Shown one piece after another: positions 26,475 to 36,866 of a stretch of DNA of 64,000 nucleotides (the first letter of the stretch is position 1; each line of letters begins with the position of its first letter). The DNA comes from an uncultured Pseudomonas sp. (lineage in GTDB: Bacteria; Pseudomonadota; Gammaproteobacteria; Pseudomonadales; Pseudomonadaceae): assembly GCF_913774235.1 (NCBI RefSeq), contig NZ_CAJYDW010000013.1, positions 62,001 through 126,000 of the forward strand, written 5' to 3'. The position numbers and the translations under genes are program-made. A model generated the notes under the pieces. It was not told the origin of the DNA and made no database searches. It worked only from the letters and a program-made list of their open reading frames with translations.

Positions 26475-26490
26475 ATGATTGCGCAATCAT
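26475..26490. promoter_or_regulatory. Putative LacI-family operator O2
   Basis: ATGATTGCGCAATCAT is a perfect 16-bp palindrome, 49 nt before the transporter start. Its centre is 66 bp from the centre of the upstream site, about six helical turns, a spacing compatible with repressor looping over the promoter. Confidence 0.8.
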
Positions 26491-26538
26491 CCAGCGATCC
26501 GCGTCTTCAATAAAAACAATCATGCAAGAGGGCTTCAC

Positions 26539-27897
26539 ATGGATGCCACCAGACCCACCCGGGTGCGCTACCTGATCCTGTTGATGCTGTTCGTGGTCAC
26601 CACCATCAACTACGCCGACCGCGCCACCATCGCCATCGCCGGCTCCAGCCTGCAGAAAGACCTGGGCATCAGCGCCGTCACCCTTGGCTATATCTTCTCC
26701 GCCTTCGGCTGGGCCTACGTGGCTGGGCAGATTCCCGGCGGCTGGCTGCTGGATCGCTTCGGTTCGAAGAAGGTCTATGCCGGTAGCATCTTCTTCTGGT
26801 CGCTGTTCACCCTGCTGCAGGGACTAGTCGGCGGCCTGCCGGTGGCCTGGGCGGTCACCACCCTGTTCATGCTGAGATTCCTGGTCGGCCTGGCCGAGGC
26901 ACCGTCCTTCCCGGGTAATGCACGCATCGTCGCCGCCTGGTTCCCCACCGCCGAACGCGGCACCGCCTCGGCGATCTTCAACTCGGCGCAGTATTTCGCC
27001 ACCGCGCTGTTCGCGCCGATCATGGGCGGCATCGTCTTCCACTTCGGCTGGGAGCACGTCTTCGTCATCATGGGCGCCCTGGGCATCCTCTTCTCCCTGG
27101 CCTGGCTGAAGTACATCCACAACCCCAAGGAGCATCCGCGCATCAACGCCGCGGAGCTGGCGCACATCCGTGACAACGGCGGCCTGGTGGACATGGACAA
27201 CAGCGCGCGCCAGCAGGATGGCGGGCCCAAGTGGCACTACATCACCCAGCTGCTGACCAATCGCATGATGCTCGGCGTCTACCTCGGCCAGTACTGCATC
27301 AACGCCATCACCTACTTCTTCCTGACCTGGTTCCCGGTGTACCTGGTGCAGGAGCGCGGCATGACCATCCTCAAGGCCGGCTTCATCGCCTCGCTGCCGG
27401 CGATCTGCGGCTTCATCGGCGGGGTGCTGGGCGGGGTGATCTCCGATTACCTGCTGCGTCGCGGGCATTCCCTGACCTTTGCCCGCAAGCTGCCCATCGT
27501 CTGCGGCCTGCTGCTCTCCACCAGCATGATCTTCTGCAACTACGTCGAGGCCGACTGGATGGTGGTGGGCTTCATGACCCTGGCCTTCTTCGGCAAGGGC
27601 ATCGGCGCCCTGGGCTGGGCGGTGGTGGCGGACACCTCGCCCAAGCAGATCGCCGGGCTCTCCGGCGGCCTGTTCAACACCTTCGGCAACCTGGCCTCCA
27701 TCACCACCCCCATCGTCATCGGCTATCTCATCGCCGCCACCGGCTCCTTCAAGTGGGCGCTGGTCTATGTCGGGGCCAATGCCCTGGTGGCGGTGTTCAG
27801 CTACCTGTTCATCGTCGGTCGCATCCAGCGCGTCGAGCTGCGTACCGCCGACGGCGAGATCCTGGGCGCGACCCAGCCTGACCCGGCCCGGGCCTGA
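26539..27897 (+). CDS. MFS sugar-acid transporter (galactarate/glucarate, GudP/GarP-like)
   Basis: This 452-aa transporter belongs to the anion:cation symporter branch of the major facilitator superfamily. The signature opening is NYADRATIAIAGSSLQKDLG, and PGGWLLDRFGSKKVY in the loop between helices 2 and 3 follows the MFS motif. There are 12 predicted helices. It is placed between a LacI-type regulator and garD, so galactarate or glucarate uptake by proton symport is the obvious role. AAGAGGG lies 7 nt before the ATG at 26539; an in-frame start at 26479 would begin inside the operator and is rejected. Confidence 0.88.
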   Translation: MDATRPTRVRYLILLMLFVVTTINYADRATIAIAGSSLQKDLGISAVTLGYIFSAFGWAYVAGQIPGGWLLDRFGSKKVYAGSIFFWSLFTLLQGLVGGLPVAWAVTTLFMLRFLVGLAEAPSFPGNARIVAAWFPTAERGTASAIFNSAQYFATALFAPIMGGIVFHFGWEHVFVIMGALGILFSLAWLKYIHNPKEHPRINAAELAHIRDNGGLVDMDNSARQQDGGPKWHYITQLLTNRMMLGVYLGQYCINAITYFFLTWFPVYLVQERGMTILKAGFIASLPAICGFIGGVLGGVISDYLLRRGHSLTFARKLPIVCGLLLSTSMIFCNYVEADWMVVGFMTLAFFGKGIGALGWAVVADTSPKQIAGLSGGLFNTFGNLASITTPIVIGYLIAATGSFKWALVYVGANALVAVFSYLFIVGRIQRVELRTADGEILGATQPDPARA

Positions 27898-27918
27898 GCC
27901 CCGGCAGAGGATAAGAAG

Positions 27919-29475
27919 ATGAATCTGATCGATCACCGAGATTCGCCGCGTTACATCAAGCTCCACCCCCAGGACAACGTCGGGGTGGTGGTCAACGAAC
28001 CCGGCGTGGCCGCCGGTACGGCCTTCGCCGATGGGTTGACCACCGTCGAGGCCATTCCCCAGAGCCACAAGGTCTCCCTGGTGGACCTCAAGGAGGGCGC
28101 GGAGGTGGTGCGCTATGGCGAGGTCATCGGCTACGCCCTGCAGGACGTGCCCGCCGGTAGCTGGATCACCGAAGCCCTGCTGCGCATGCCGGAGCCGCCC
28201 GCGCTGGACAACCTGCCCAAGGCCACCGCGCCCGGCCAGGTCGGCGAACCCCTGGAAGGCTATACCTTCGAGGGTTTCCGCAATCCGGACGGCAGCGTCG
28301 GTACCCGCAACATCCTGGCGGTGACCACCACCGTGCAGTGCGTGGTGGGGGTGCTGGACCACTGCGTGGAACGGGTACGCAATGAGATCCTGCCGCGTTA
28401 TCCCAACGTCGACGACGTGGTGCCGCTGTCCCACAGCTACGGCTGCGGGGTGGCCATCAACGCCCCGGATGCGGTGATCCCGATTCGCACCCTGCACAAC
28501 ATCAGCCGTAATCCCAACTTCGGTGGCCAGGCGCTGGTCATCGGCCTGGGCTGCGAGAAGCTGCAGGCCAGCCAACTGATGCCCGGCGACGACCTCACCG
28601 CCGGGCAGAACGAGGAGGACTGGCTGTTCCGTCTGCAGGATTCGGCCAACGGCTTCGCTGGCATGGTCGAGCAGATCATGGGGCTGATCGAGGCGCGGCT
28701 GGAGGTGCTCGATCAGCGTCGTCGCGAGACGGTGCCGGCGTCCGAGCTGGTGGTGGGCATGCAGTGCGGCGGCAGCGACGCCTTCTCCGGCATCACCGCC
28801 AATCCGGCCCTGGGCGTAGCCGCCGATCTGCTGGTGCGGGCCGGCGCCACGGTGATGTTCTCCGAGAACACCGAGGTGCGCGACGGCATCCACCTGCTGA
28901 CCCCGCGCGCCGCTACCGCCGAGGTAGCCGACGCCCTGATCCGCGAGATGGACTGGTACGACCGCTACCTGGAGCGGGGCATGGCCGATCGCAGCGCCAA
29001 TACCACCCCTGGCAACAAGAAGGGCGGGCTGAACAACATCGTCGAAAAGGCCATGGGGTCCATCGCCAAGTCCGGCACCAGCCCCATCGCCGGCGTCATC
29101 GCTCCCGGCGAGAAGATCCGCGGCAAGGGCCTGTATTTCGCCGCCACCCCGGCCAGCGACTTCATCTGCGGCACCCTGCAACTGGCCGCGGGCATGAATC
29201 TGCACATCTTCACCACCGGCCGCGGTACCCCCTATGGACTGTCCATGGTGCCGGTGATCAAGGTCTCGACCCGCACCCAATTGGCCGAGCGCTGGCCGGA
29301 CCTGATCGACATCGATGCCGGTCGGGTGGTGAGCGGGCGGCTGTCGCTGGAGGAAATGGGCTGGGAGATCTTCCAATGCTACCTGGACGTGGCCAGCGGT
29401 CGCCGCCAGACCTGGGCCGAGCGCCATCGCCTGCACAACGATCTGGCGCTGTTCAATCCGGCTCCGGTGACCTGA
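27919..29475 (+). CDS. garD: Galactarate dehydratase
   Basis: This 518-aa enzyme dehydrates galactarate (meso-galactarate) to 5-keto-4-deoxyglucarate, the first step of galactarate use. It has the short N-terminal SAF domain (to about residue 110) and then the UxaA/GarD catalytic region, with [40 protein letters not shown], and [19 protein letters not shown]. Length is close to E. coli GarD (523 aa). It is preceded by the transporter with a 21-nt gap holding AGAGGA, so the two form one operon ended by a strong bidirectional terminator. Downstream keto-acid aldolase genes are not in this window. Confidence 0.93.
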   Translation: MNLIDHRDSPRYIKLHPQDNVGVVVNEPGVAAGTAFADGLTTVEAIPQSHKVSLVDLKEGAEVVRYGEVIGYALQDVPAGSWITEALLRMPEPPALDNLPKATAPGQVGEPLEGYTFEGFRNPDGSVGTRNILAVTTTVQCVVGVLDHCVERVRNEILPRYPNVDDVVPLSHSYGCGVAINAPDAVIPIRTLHNISRNPNFGGQALVIGLGCEKLQASQLMPGDDLTAGQNEEDWLFRLQDSANGFAGMVEQIMGLIEARLEVLDQRRRETVPASELVVGMQCGGSDAFSGITANPALGVAADLLVRAGATVMFSENTEVRDGIHLLTPRAATAEVADALIREMDWYDRYLERGMADRSANTTPGNKKGGLNNIVEKAMGSIAKSGTSPIAGVIAPGEKIRGKGLYFAATPASDFICGTLQLAAGMNLHIFTTGRGTPYGLSMVPVIKVSTRTQLAERWPDLIDIDAGRVVSGRLSLEEMGWEIFQCYLDVASGRRQTWAERHRLHNDLALFNPAPVT

Positions 29476-29489
29476 GTCGAGCGCCCACG

Positions 29490-29525
29490 AAAAAGGGCCG
29501 ACCCCTCGCGGGATCGGCCCTTTTT
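29490..29525. terminator. Bidirectional terminator after garD
   Basis: AAAAAGGGCCGA and TCGGCCCTTTTT are perfect 12-bp arms around a 12-nt loop. A-run and T-run on both sides make it an intrinsic terminator for garD on the plus strand and for the minus-strand polymerase-like gene that ends at 29541. Confidence 0.9.
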
Positions 29526-29540
29526 CATTATCGCCGGGTC

Positions 29541-30833
29541 TCAGTCGGTCAAAGCGCTGCCGCTGACCGGTCGCAGGCTCGGCTGGCCGTCCTCTTCCGC
29601 GTCGCGCATCAGCACGTAGCCGAGGATGATGCCGACGAAGAGGTTGCCGACGCCGATATCGAAGAGGTCGGTGGTCCAGCCGATCAGGCAGAGGCAGAAG
29701 GCGATGGCCAGCAGGGTGTGGCTCAGGCGGTCGGGCGCGGTGTGCAGGCGGATGAACACCGGCAGCTGCAGGGCATAGCCGAGGATGCCGACCACGCCGA
29801 ACACGCACCACAGATAGACCAGGCTGCTGTCGCTGGTGACGAAGAGGTCTATCCCCGGAACCGGGAAGGCGGCCATGGAACTGCCGAACAGGCCGAAGCC
29901 GGCACCTTCCACCGTCCAGCCATGGCGGCTCATTTCCGCGACCACATTCGGCCAGGTGTTGACCAGACGATCGTAGAAGGAGGCCAGGCCGCTGTCGCTC
30001 ATCACCACCAAGGGGTCGAAGTCGCGGATCAGGCTCAGCACCGGCAGCAGCATGCCGCCGACCACGGCGAGCAGGATCAGCGCATAGGTCGGCCACTGGA
30101 AGCGGCGGGTCATCATCAGCGCCAGGGTAAAGGCGAAGGCCGCGGCGGGCGCCTTGCTGGTGGTGAGCAGGATGCCGAAGAAGCCGACCAGGGCGACCAC
30201 CAGCCAGAGCGCCTTGGACCGGGCGAATTGCGCGAGGAATAGGCAGTAGACGGCGATCAGCGCCGCCAGCACGTTGGAGACCCGGGCGAAGCCGGCGATC
30301 CGGTCCTCTTCACCGGCAACCCACTGGGTATTGCCGGCGATGTCGTTGCCGCCGAGGTTGTAGCTGTAGCCCTTCCAGGGCACCGAGGTGTACTTGTCCA
30401 GGGCGATGCCGATCAGGCTGGCGAGCAGCAGCAGGAACATGGCCCGGCCCAGCAGGCGGCGCTGCTTGAGCAATTCGCGGCCACAGAGCAGGCCGAACAA
30501 CAGCGGGCTGTAGACGAACAGCGAGAACAGCACGTTGTTGAAGGTGCCGCCGTGGAGCAGGGCGAGGGCGGCGTAGGCCAGACCGGCCAGCAGCCCGACC
30601 CAGATCACCCTGGGGATCTTGACCGTGGCCAGCTGCAGGGCGAACAGCGCCAAGCAGGCGATCTTGGGCAGATAGACCAGCGCCGAGGCGCCGACCATGT
30701 CCAGGGCATAGCGCAGGAAGCCGGAGAAGGTCTCGACGACCAGCAGGCCGATGGCCGTCCACACCATCAGGGTGGAATAGCGCCATTCGAGTACGCGCGG
30801 GAAGGCGGAAGAGGGTGCGGTTGCAGCCGACAT
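29541..30833 (-). CDS. O-antigen ligase/polymerase-like membrane protein
   Basis: This 430-aa polytopic protein has about 11-12 hydrophobic helices. Between later helices is a long periplasmic loop with GWTVEGAGFGLFGSSMAAFP and DSSLVYLWCVFGVVG, the arrangement of Wzy_C (O-antigen ligase or polymerase) proteins. A CAGGGA ribosome site fits the start at 30833; the alternatives 30842 and 30890 lack one. It is not near any glycan gene; its neighbours are garD and DUF4870. It might ligate a glycan to lipid A or protein, or polymerise an exopolysaccharide whose other genes lie elsewhere, perhaps with the glycosyltransferase cassette at 0.7-3.7 kb. Confidence 0.75.
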   Translation of the reverse strand: MSAATAPSSAFPRVLEWRYSTLMVWTAIGLLVVETFSGFLRYALDMVGASALVYLPKIACLALFALQLATVKIPRVIWVGLLAGLAYAALALLHGGTFNNVLFSLFVYSPLLFGLLCGRELLKQRRLLGRAMFLLLLASLIGIALDKYTSVPWKGYSYNLGGNDIAGNTQWVAGEEDRIAGFARVSNVLAALIAVYCLFLAQFARSKALWLVVALVGFFGILLTTSKAPAAAFAFTLALMMTRRFQWPTYALILLAVVGGMLLPVLSLIRDFDPLVVMSDSGLASFYDRLVNTWPNVVAEMSRHGWTVEGAGFGLFGSSMAAFPVPGIDLFVTSDSSLVYLWCVFGVVGILGYALQLPVFIRLHTAPDRLSHTLLAIAFCLCLIGWTTDLFDIGVGNLFVGIILGYVLMRDAEEDGQPSLRPVSGSALTD

Positions 30834-31119
30834 GGTGATCATCCCTGTCTTGATGCCGGTGGCGGAGGCCACCAGTCCTGACGTGAGCAACGAAGGACAG
30901 CCGACGGCGCGCCACCTTGGCGTGACCGTGGGACTGCAGGCGCGAAGCGCTAAGGCGGAAAAGCGGACACGCTACCGCCCACGGCCGTCGGAAACGGGCG
31001 CGGGCGCAGGTGCGAAGAGTAAGCCGAAGGGATGATAGCGGAGGCCTTCCGGCGCCTGTCAAACGGCGCCGGCGCTAGCGGAAATCCTCAACGCGGATAT
31101 CGGAAGCAGGCCACACTTA

Positions 31120-31482
31120 TCACTTGACCATCCGCCAGGTCAGGGGATAGCGGTAGTCGTGACCCTGGTTGGCCTTGATGCCGGCGATCACCGTCAGCAC
31201 GAAGGCCACGCAGGCCACCAGCAGCATCAGCGGAAAGCCGATCAGCACCCACACCAGCAGCCAGCAGATCATGTGCACCAGGGTCACGGTGAGCTGGAAA
31301 TTCAGCGCCTCCTTGCCCTGGCGATCGATGAAGGGGTCGTCCTCGCGCTTGAGCTGCCAGACCACCAGCGGTCCGATGACGTTACCGATGAAGGGCACCA
31401 GGAAGCCGAAGAAGGCCGCGTAGTGGCAGAGCATGGCCCAGCGCCGGGCATCGGCACTGGGAGCGGGGACGAGGTCGTGCAT
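31120..31482 (-). CDS. DUF4870 family membrane protein
   Basis: This 120-aa protein has the DUF4870 (Tic20-like) pattern: WAMLCHYAAFFGFLVPFIGN as helix 1, GPLVVWQLKREDDPFIDRQG as the conserved cytoplasmic segment, then GKEALNFQLTV and two more helices. The family has no settled function. The gene lies 13 nt behind rph, in the same direction, so they are cotranscribed. GGGAG lies 9 nt before the ATG at 31482. A gene of this type stands beside rph in P. aeruginosa as well, as I recall. Confidence 0.85.
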   Translation of the reverse strand: MHDLVPAPSADARRWAMLCHYAAFFGFLVPFIGNVIGPLVVWQLKREDDPFIDRQGKEALNFQLTVTLVHMICWLLVWVLIGFPLMLLVACVAFVLTVIAGIKANQGHDYRYPLTWRMVK

Positions 31483-31495
31483 CGAGCAGACTCCC

Positions 31496-32218
31496 TTACT
31501 CGCCGCGCAGGGCGGCTTGCTGGATCTCGAACAGGTCGCGCAGGCCGCCCTGGGCCAGTTCGAGCATGGCGTTGAGTTCGGCCGGCTGGAAGGGCGCACC
31601 TTCGGCGGTGCCCTGGACTTCGATGAAACCACCGGCATCGGTCATGATCACGTTGAGATCGGTCTCGGCGGCGGAGTCTTCCAGATAGTCCAGGTCCAGC
31701 ACCGGAGTACCCTGATAGATGCCCACGGAGATGGCGGCCACCATCTGCTTGAGCGGATTGCCCTTGAGGTTGCCGCGACGCTTGAGCGCGCCCAGGGCGT
31801 CGACCAGGGCGACGCAGGCGCCGGTCACCGAGGCGGTACGGGTCCCGCCGTCGGCCTGGATCACGTCGCAGTCGATGTAGATGGTGTTCTCGCCCAGCTT
31901 GGACAGGTCGACGGCGGCACGCAGCGAGCGACCGATCAGCCGCTGGATCTCCAGCGTGCGGCCGCCCTGCTTGCCCTTGGCGGCTTCCCGCTGGTTCCGC
32001 TCGCCGGTGGCACGCGGCAGCATGCCGTATTCGGCGGTGAGCCAGCCCTGACCCTTGCCCTTGAGAAAGCGCGGTACGCCGGCTTCGACGCTGGCGGTGC
32101 AGATCACCTTGGTGTCACCGAACTCCACCAGGACCGAACCCTCGGCGTGCTTGGTGTACTGACGAGTGATGCGGATGGGGCGCAGCTGATCGGCGGCGCG
32201 GCCACTGGGACGCTTCAT
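31496..32218 (-). CDS. rph: Ribonuclease PH
   Basis: RNase PH is a phosphate-dependent 3'-5' exonuclease that trims tRNA 3' ends. The 240-aa protein starts [20 protein letters not shown] and has the motifs [32 protein letters not shown], and [20 protein letters not shown] with the [12 protein letters not shown] signature. Length is normal for the family. It is divergent from yicC across 174 nt, the Pseudomonas arrangement. DUF4870 follows 13 nt later. In-frame upstream extension through 32497 is an artefact of antisense coding in yicC. Confidence 0.95.
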   Translation of the reverse strand: MKRPSGRAADQLRPIRITRQYTKHAEGSVLVEFGDTKVICTASVEAGVPRFLKGKGQGWLTAEYGMLPRATGERNQREAAKGKQGGRTLEIQRLIGRSLRAAVDLSKLGENTIYIDCDVIQADGGTRTASVTGACVALVDALGALKRRGNLKGNPLKQMVAAISVGIYQGTPVLDLDYLEDSAAETDLNVIMTDAGGFIEVQGTAEGAPFQPAELNAMLELAQGGLRDLFEIQQAALRGE

Positions 32219-32392
32219 TGCGGGCTTCCTGTAAGGCGTAGATATCGGGGCCATAGTATAGGAGCGCCCGCTTCGTGCACACGGATGCGTTGGGCCGCCC
32301 CGATCAGGTGCGCTAGAATCGTACGTTTTACATGCGTGGAAAGTGGGTGGGGCGCCCTCGCTTCCCGCGTATCGCCAGACGAGGATCCAGCC

Positions 32393-33884
<1,492 letters not shown>

Positions 33885-33894
33885 GTGCCCTCTT

Positions 33895-33924
33895 GCCCGG
33901 CCCGCTTCTCCGCGCGAGCCGGGC
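33895..33924 (+). terminator. Hairpin after gmk
   Basis: GCCCGGC and GCCGGGC are perfect arms around a 16-nt loop that can pair further. No T run follows, so it is a probable but not classical terminator. Confidence 0.45.
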
Positions 33925-34487
33925 TCCTGGCATGCCTGGACGCACCGGAGTCCATCCGTTTGTTCATCGGTTTGGAAATATTTTGTTACAAAATTGCAAG
34001 AAAAACTGCCTCTTCTGACTTGCTGGTTTCCTGGCGCCACCCTGATAAAAGTCTAGCCGTTCCATTAATGGAATTTTGATATTACGGGTTGGGCGACAAT
34101 ATTCCCTGTATTTTCGACGCCTACGGCACATATCTGATTTTCTCTTTTGATAATATCTTATTATTATTTTGGCTTCCCTGTACCTTTCTGCGACTTTCTT
34201 TAGTTTTTAACAAATAATTATTAGTCTCTACTTCGGTCTCTGAGTTGCGGTTCGTTAGGAAGTTTCTGGCGCTCTGCTGCTATGGATGCCCCGCGCCAAG
34301 CGTTTCCAGGCTTGGCTTTATCCAGGCGAATTCAAAGAACTGCATAACTTTGCCAGTTGTGCGTGGCTTTTCATTCGTTTTGATCAAGCCCATTGCTCAG
34401 GCATTGGCCGCGATTCCGCTTGGCGTTGACTCTACTCTCAAAAGCGCTATCGCTTATTCATTTGGAGAACTTAGGGAGATCAACGGA
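33925..34487. other. AT-rich tract where rpoZ-spoT would be expected
   Basis: About 560 nt are clearly AT-rich against a genome near two-thirds GC. Poly-A/T stretches fill 33960-34240 (for example TTATTATTATTTTGG), and there is a 14-bp palindrome TTCCATTAATGGAA at 34060-34073. No gene with a ribosome site is visible until 34488. It looks like a foreign or xenogeneic-silencer-bound leader for the two exported proteins that follow. Confidence 0.55.
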
Positions 34488-35006
34488 ATGCCGTCGAAAT
34501 TCGTACCCGTACTCTTGTTGTCAGCCTGGCTCGCCACTACGGCCCAGGCCGCGGAAACCACCGATCAAGGGCCTTACCTGCGCCTCAAGGTCCTCGGCAA
34601 TACGGGCTTCGTGCTCAATCGATTGAAGGGCGCGGACACCAAGATCGTGACCACGGGCAGCTACGACTATCTGGTCGTGGGCCCCAACGTCATCGTCGAC
34701 GACAACGTGCGCAAGGCCGTCAACACCACCCTTAGCCAGGGCGGCAAGGTGCTCTTCGACAACCAGATCGGTCTGGGACTGGCCAGCGAGAATGCCCAGC
34801 ACGCCCTCGGCATGAGTCTCGACGCCGATGCCCTGGTGGTCAGCAAGCCCAAGAGTGGCTCCGGCCTGCTGATGACCCCCGTCGATCGTCCCCGCGTGCT
34901 CGACACCCTGTCCGAGAGCAAGCTGCGGGTCCCCGGCTCTAGCGCTGGCTCCGGGGCGAAACAGGGCCCGTTGGAAAACACCATCGAAAACGTCTTCGGC
35001 CTTTAA
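34488..35006 (+). CDS. Exported protein of unknown function, first of a pair
   Basis: This 172-aa protein begins with a signal peptide (MPSKFVPVLLLSAWLATTAQ, cleavage near AQA-AET) and has no cysteine. The mature part looks like an alternating alpha/beta fold: LRLKVLGNTGFVLNRLKG, then SYDYLVVGPNVIVDDNVRKA and LSQGGKVLFDNQIGLGLASE, ending in a disordered Ser/Gly-rich tail. AGGGAG lies 7 nt before ATG 34488; the longer in-frame start at 34245 crosses AT-rich noncoding sequence. It lies 11 nt from the next gene, also exported, so they form an operon. I do not recognise the family; a periplasmic partner or chaperone of the second protein is one idea. Confidence 0.7.
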   Translation: MPSKFVPVLLLSAWLATTAQAAETTDQGPYLRLKVLGNTGFVLNRLKGADTKIVTTGSYDYLVVGPNVIVDDNVRKAVNTTLSQGGKVLFDNQIGLGLASENAQHALGMSLDADALVVSKPKSGSGLLMTPVDRPRVLDTLSESKLRVPGSSAGSGAKQGPLENTIENVFGL

Positions 35007-35017
35007 GGAGTGAAGCC

Positions 35018-35623
35018 ATGACCTCTTTTGCGAAATTCACCCTGGGCGGGGCGCTCGGCCTCGTATTGGCATCCGGTCTGGCCGAGGCGGGAGAGTGTTT
35101 CCAGAACCACACCGAGCCGGTCATTCTCGGTGATGGCTCGAAGGCCTTCGCCACTCAGCAGGCGCGCAATACCTGGCAGGACTGGATCTGGCGCGGACCT
35201 ATCTTCCGTTGTCCGGGCGGCGGCACCATCGATTGCACCTACCGCTGGGGCGAGTCCAAGACCACCGGCTACGGCTGGTCGGTAGGGGTCAGTCTCAATC
35301 CGGAAAAGCTTCCCTTCATCGGCAAGTTCCTGAGCATCCTGGGCGTCGACGGCAACTACAGTCAGGATCACTCGATGACCACGTCCTACAACTGGGACAT
35401 TCGCATCAGTCCGGGGTGGAACGCCCAGCCCATCCAGGTCGTCGAGCGGCGCTGGAAGAGCGGCCAGTTCCGCGGTGCCTGGGTGCGTACCGGCAACTGT
35501 TCGGTCGGGGTCGGCGATCCGGTCGGGCCGCACTGGTACGAGTGGGACGGCAACCGGGTGAGCAGTAGCTGGAGTGGCAACCTCGAGGTCAGCAGGTTCG
35601 CCAGCTACCACGTCTACCAGTGA
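35018..35623 (+). CDS. Secreted beta-rich protein of unknown function, second of a pair
   Basis: This 201-aa protein has a signal peptide (MTSFAKFTLGGALGLVLASG, cleavage near AEA-GEC). The mature part is rich in Trp, Tyr, Gly and Ser and carries four cysteines (in GECFQNH, IFRCPGGG, IDCTYRW and TGNCSVG), giving two possible disulfides. The middle alternates polar and aromatic residues (TTGYGWSVGVSLN, MTTSYNWDIRISPGW), which suggests amphipathic beta strands as in some pore-forming or lectin-like toxins. This is a weak resemblance, not an identification. GGAG lies 7 nt before the ATG, and a long perfect hairpin ends the operon. Confidence 0.68.
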   Translation: MTSFAKFTLGGALGLVLASGLAEAGECFQNHTEPVILGDGSKAFATQQARNTWQDWIWRGPIFRCPGGGTIDCTYRWGESKTTGYGWSVGVSLNPEKLPFIGKFLSILGVDGNYSQDHSMTTSYNWDIRISPGWNAQPIQVVERRWKSGQFRGAWVRTGNCSVGVGDPVGPHWYEWDGNRVSSSWSGNLEVSRFASYHVYQ

Positions 35624-35629
35624 AGGTTA

Positions 35630-35657
35630 CCGGCCGGGTCGCAGGCGACCCGGCCGG
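35630..35657 (+). terminator. Hairpin ending the two-gene exported operon
   Basis: A 13-bp perfect stem (CCGGCCGGGTCGC and its complement) with an AG turn begins 6 nt after the stop. There is no T run, so it may be a 3'-stabilising structure as much as a terminator. Confidence 0.55.
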
Positions 35658-35698
35658 TCGTGGTGGACCCGTTCGGTTGGCGCCACGGCAAGTTCCGT

Positions 35699-36298
35699 TC
35701 ACAGGCTACGCAGTAGGACGAACAGCCCCAGGCCGGCCAGCCCCAGCGCAGCCAGCAAGTCGATCCGTCGCCGCCAGTGCGGCTTCAAGGTGTGCCTCGC
35801 GCTGCCACAGAGTGCCGCCAGTGCCAGCCACCAGAGCAGGGAACCGAGGAAGAGACCTAGCGCCAGGCTCAGGTGACTGCTCAGCGAGGACGCGCTCGGT
35901 GGTAGACCGACGAACAGGGTGGCGAAGCTGACGATGGTCAGGGGGTTGGCCAGTGTCAGCGAAAAACCCGTGGCGATCTCCCGGTAACCACCAGGCGCCG
36001 GTGCCTGGGGCGTCTTCTCCGCTCGTGTGGCCTGCCAGGTCCGCCAGGCCAGATAGCCCAGATAGAGTGCGGCCAGGCGTTGCAGCCAGGGCTGCACGCT
36101 GGCGAACAGCGTCGCCAGGGCGGTGGCGCCCAGGGCGCCGGCCACGGCGAAGAGGCCATCGGCCAGGGCGATACCCAGGCCGAACCTAAGGCCGGCATCG
36201 AAACCTCCGGCGAGACTCCGCTGCATGCACAGCAGGCTGATCGGACCCACCGGTGCGGCGATGGCGATCCCCAACAACATTCCTTGCCAGACGAGCAT
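35699..36298 (-). CDS. LysE/RhtB-family amino acid exporter
   Basis: This 199-aa membrane protein has about six helices and the family motif MLLGIAIAAPVGPISLLCMQ at residues 7-26. GFSLTLANPLTIVSFATLF is the second typical stretch. LysE/RhtB proteins export amino acids or homoserine lactones. It is divergent from an Lrp/AsnC regulator across 109 nt, a common arrangement in which the regulator senses the exported amino acid. The exported substrate is not readable. Confidence 0.88.
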   Translation of the reverse strand: MLVWQGMLLGIAIAAPVGPISLLCMQRSLAGGFDAGLRFGLGIALADGLFAVAGALGATALATLFASVQPWLQRLAALYLGYLAWRTWQATRAEKTPQAPAPGGYREIATGFSLTLANPLTIVSFATLFVGLPPSASSLSSHLSLALGLFLGSLLWWLALAALCGSARHTLKPHWRRRIDLLAALGLAGLGLFVLLRSL

Positions 36299-36407
36299 GC
36301 GACTATCCTCCCGATGAAGGAGGTCAGTCTGGCTACCTGGAGGTGGGCGGCTCTAGGGGCTTTCGCAGGTATGCTGCTGGGCAAACCGAAGAAACGAAGG
36401 TTCGTCG

Positions 36408-36866
36408 ATGACCAAGCCGCTGGATCGCCTCGATCGACGTCTGCTCAGGGAATTGCAGGCAGATGCCAGGCTCAGTCTCGCCGAGTTGAGTCGGCGGGTA
36501 GGGCTGTCCAGCCCGGCGCTGGCGGAATGTCTCCGGCGGCTCGAAGAGCGTGGCGTGGTCCGTGGCTATCGAACGGAAATCGACAGTCATGCCGTGGGCT
36601 ATCCCGTCACCGCCCTGATCCGCCTGTTCGTGCCGGCCGAGCGCTATCCGCGGATCGAAGCCCTCTTGGCCGACATGCCCGAAGTTCGGGAAGCCTTCCA
36701 TGTCACTGGCGAGGCGGCCTTCGTGCTCAAGGTGGTAGCGCCCTCGTTGGCTGCCTTGGAGCGCACCCTCGCGGTGTTCGACCCCTACGGGCGGACCGAG
36801 ACGGCGGTGGTGCTGTCGACCCGGCTGGCGCCACGGCCCTTGCCCATTGAAGAGACTACCGGCTGA
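36408..36866 (+). CDS. Lrp/AsnC-family regulator
   Basis: This 152-aa regulator has an N-terminal HTH (LDRLDRRLLRELQADARLSL, recognition helix in GLSSPALAECLRRLEERGVV, then RGYRTEIDSHAVGY) and a C-terminal RAM/AsnC effector domain with a ferredoxin-like fold. It is divergent from the LysE-family exporter and likely controls it in response to an amino acid. The ATG at 36408 follows AACGAAGG by about 6 nt. Length and layout are standard for the family. Confidence 0.9.
   Translation: MTKPLDRLDRRLLRELQADARLSLAELSRRVGLSSPALAECLRRLEERGVVRGYRTEIDSHAVGYPVTALIRLFVPAERYPRIEALLADMPEVREAFHVTGEAAFVLKVVAPSLAALERTLAVFDPYGRTETAVVLSTRLAPRPLPIEETTG

Noticed and set aside
26824-30096. 1090-codon open frame on the minus strand across the transporter and garD
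   Set aside because: The translation is low-complexity Gly/Asp/His-rich and the plus-strand genes are clearly real.
34245-34487. N-terminal extension of the first exported protein
   Set aside because: The extension lies in AT-rich sequence without a ribosome site and would bury the signal peptide.
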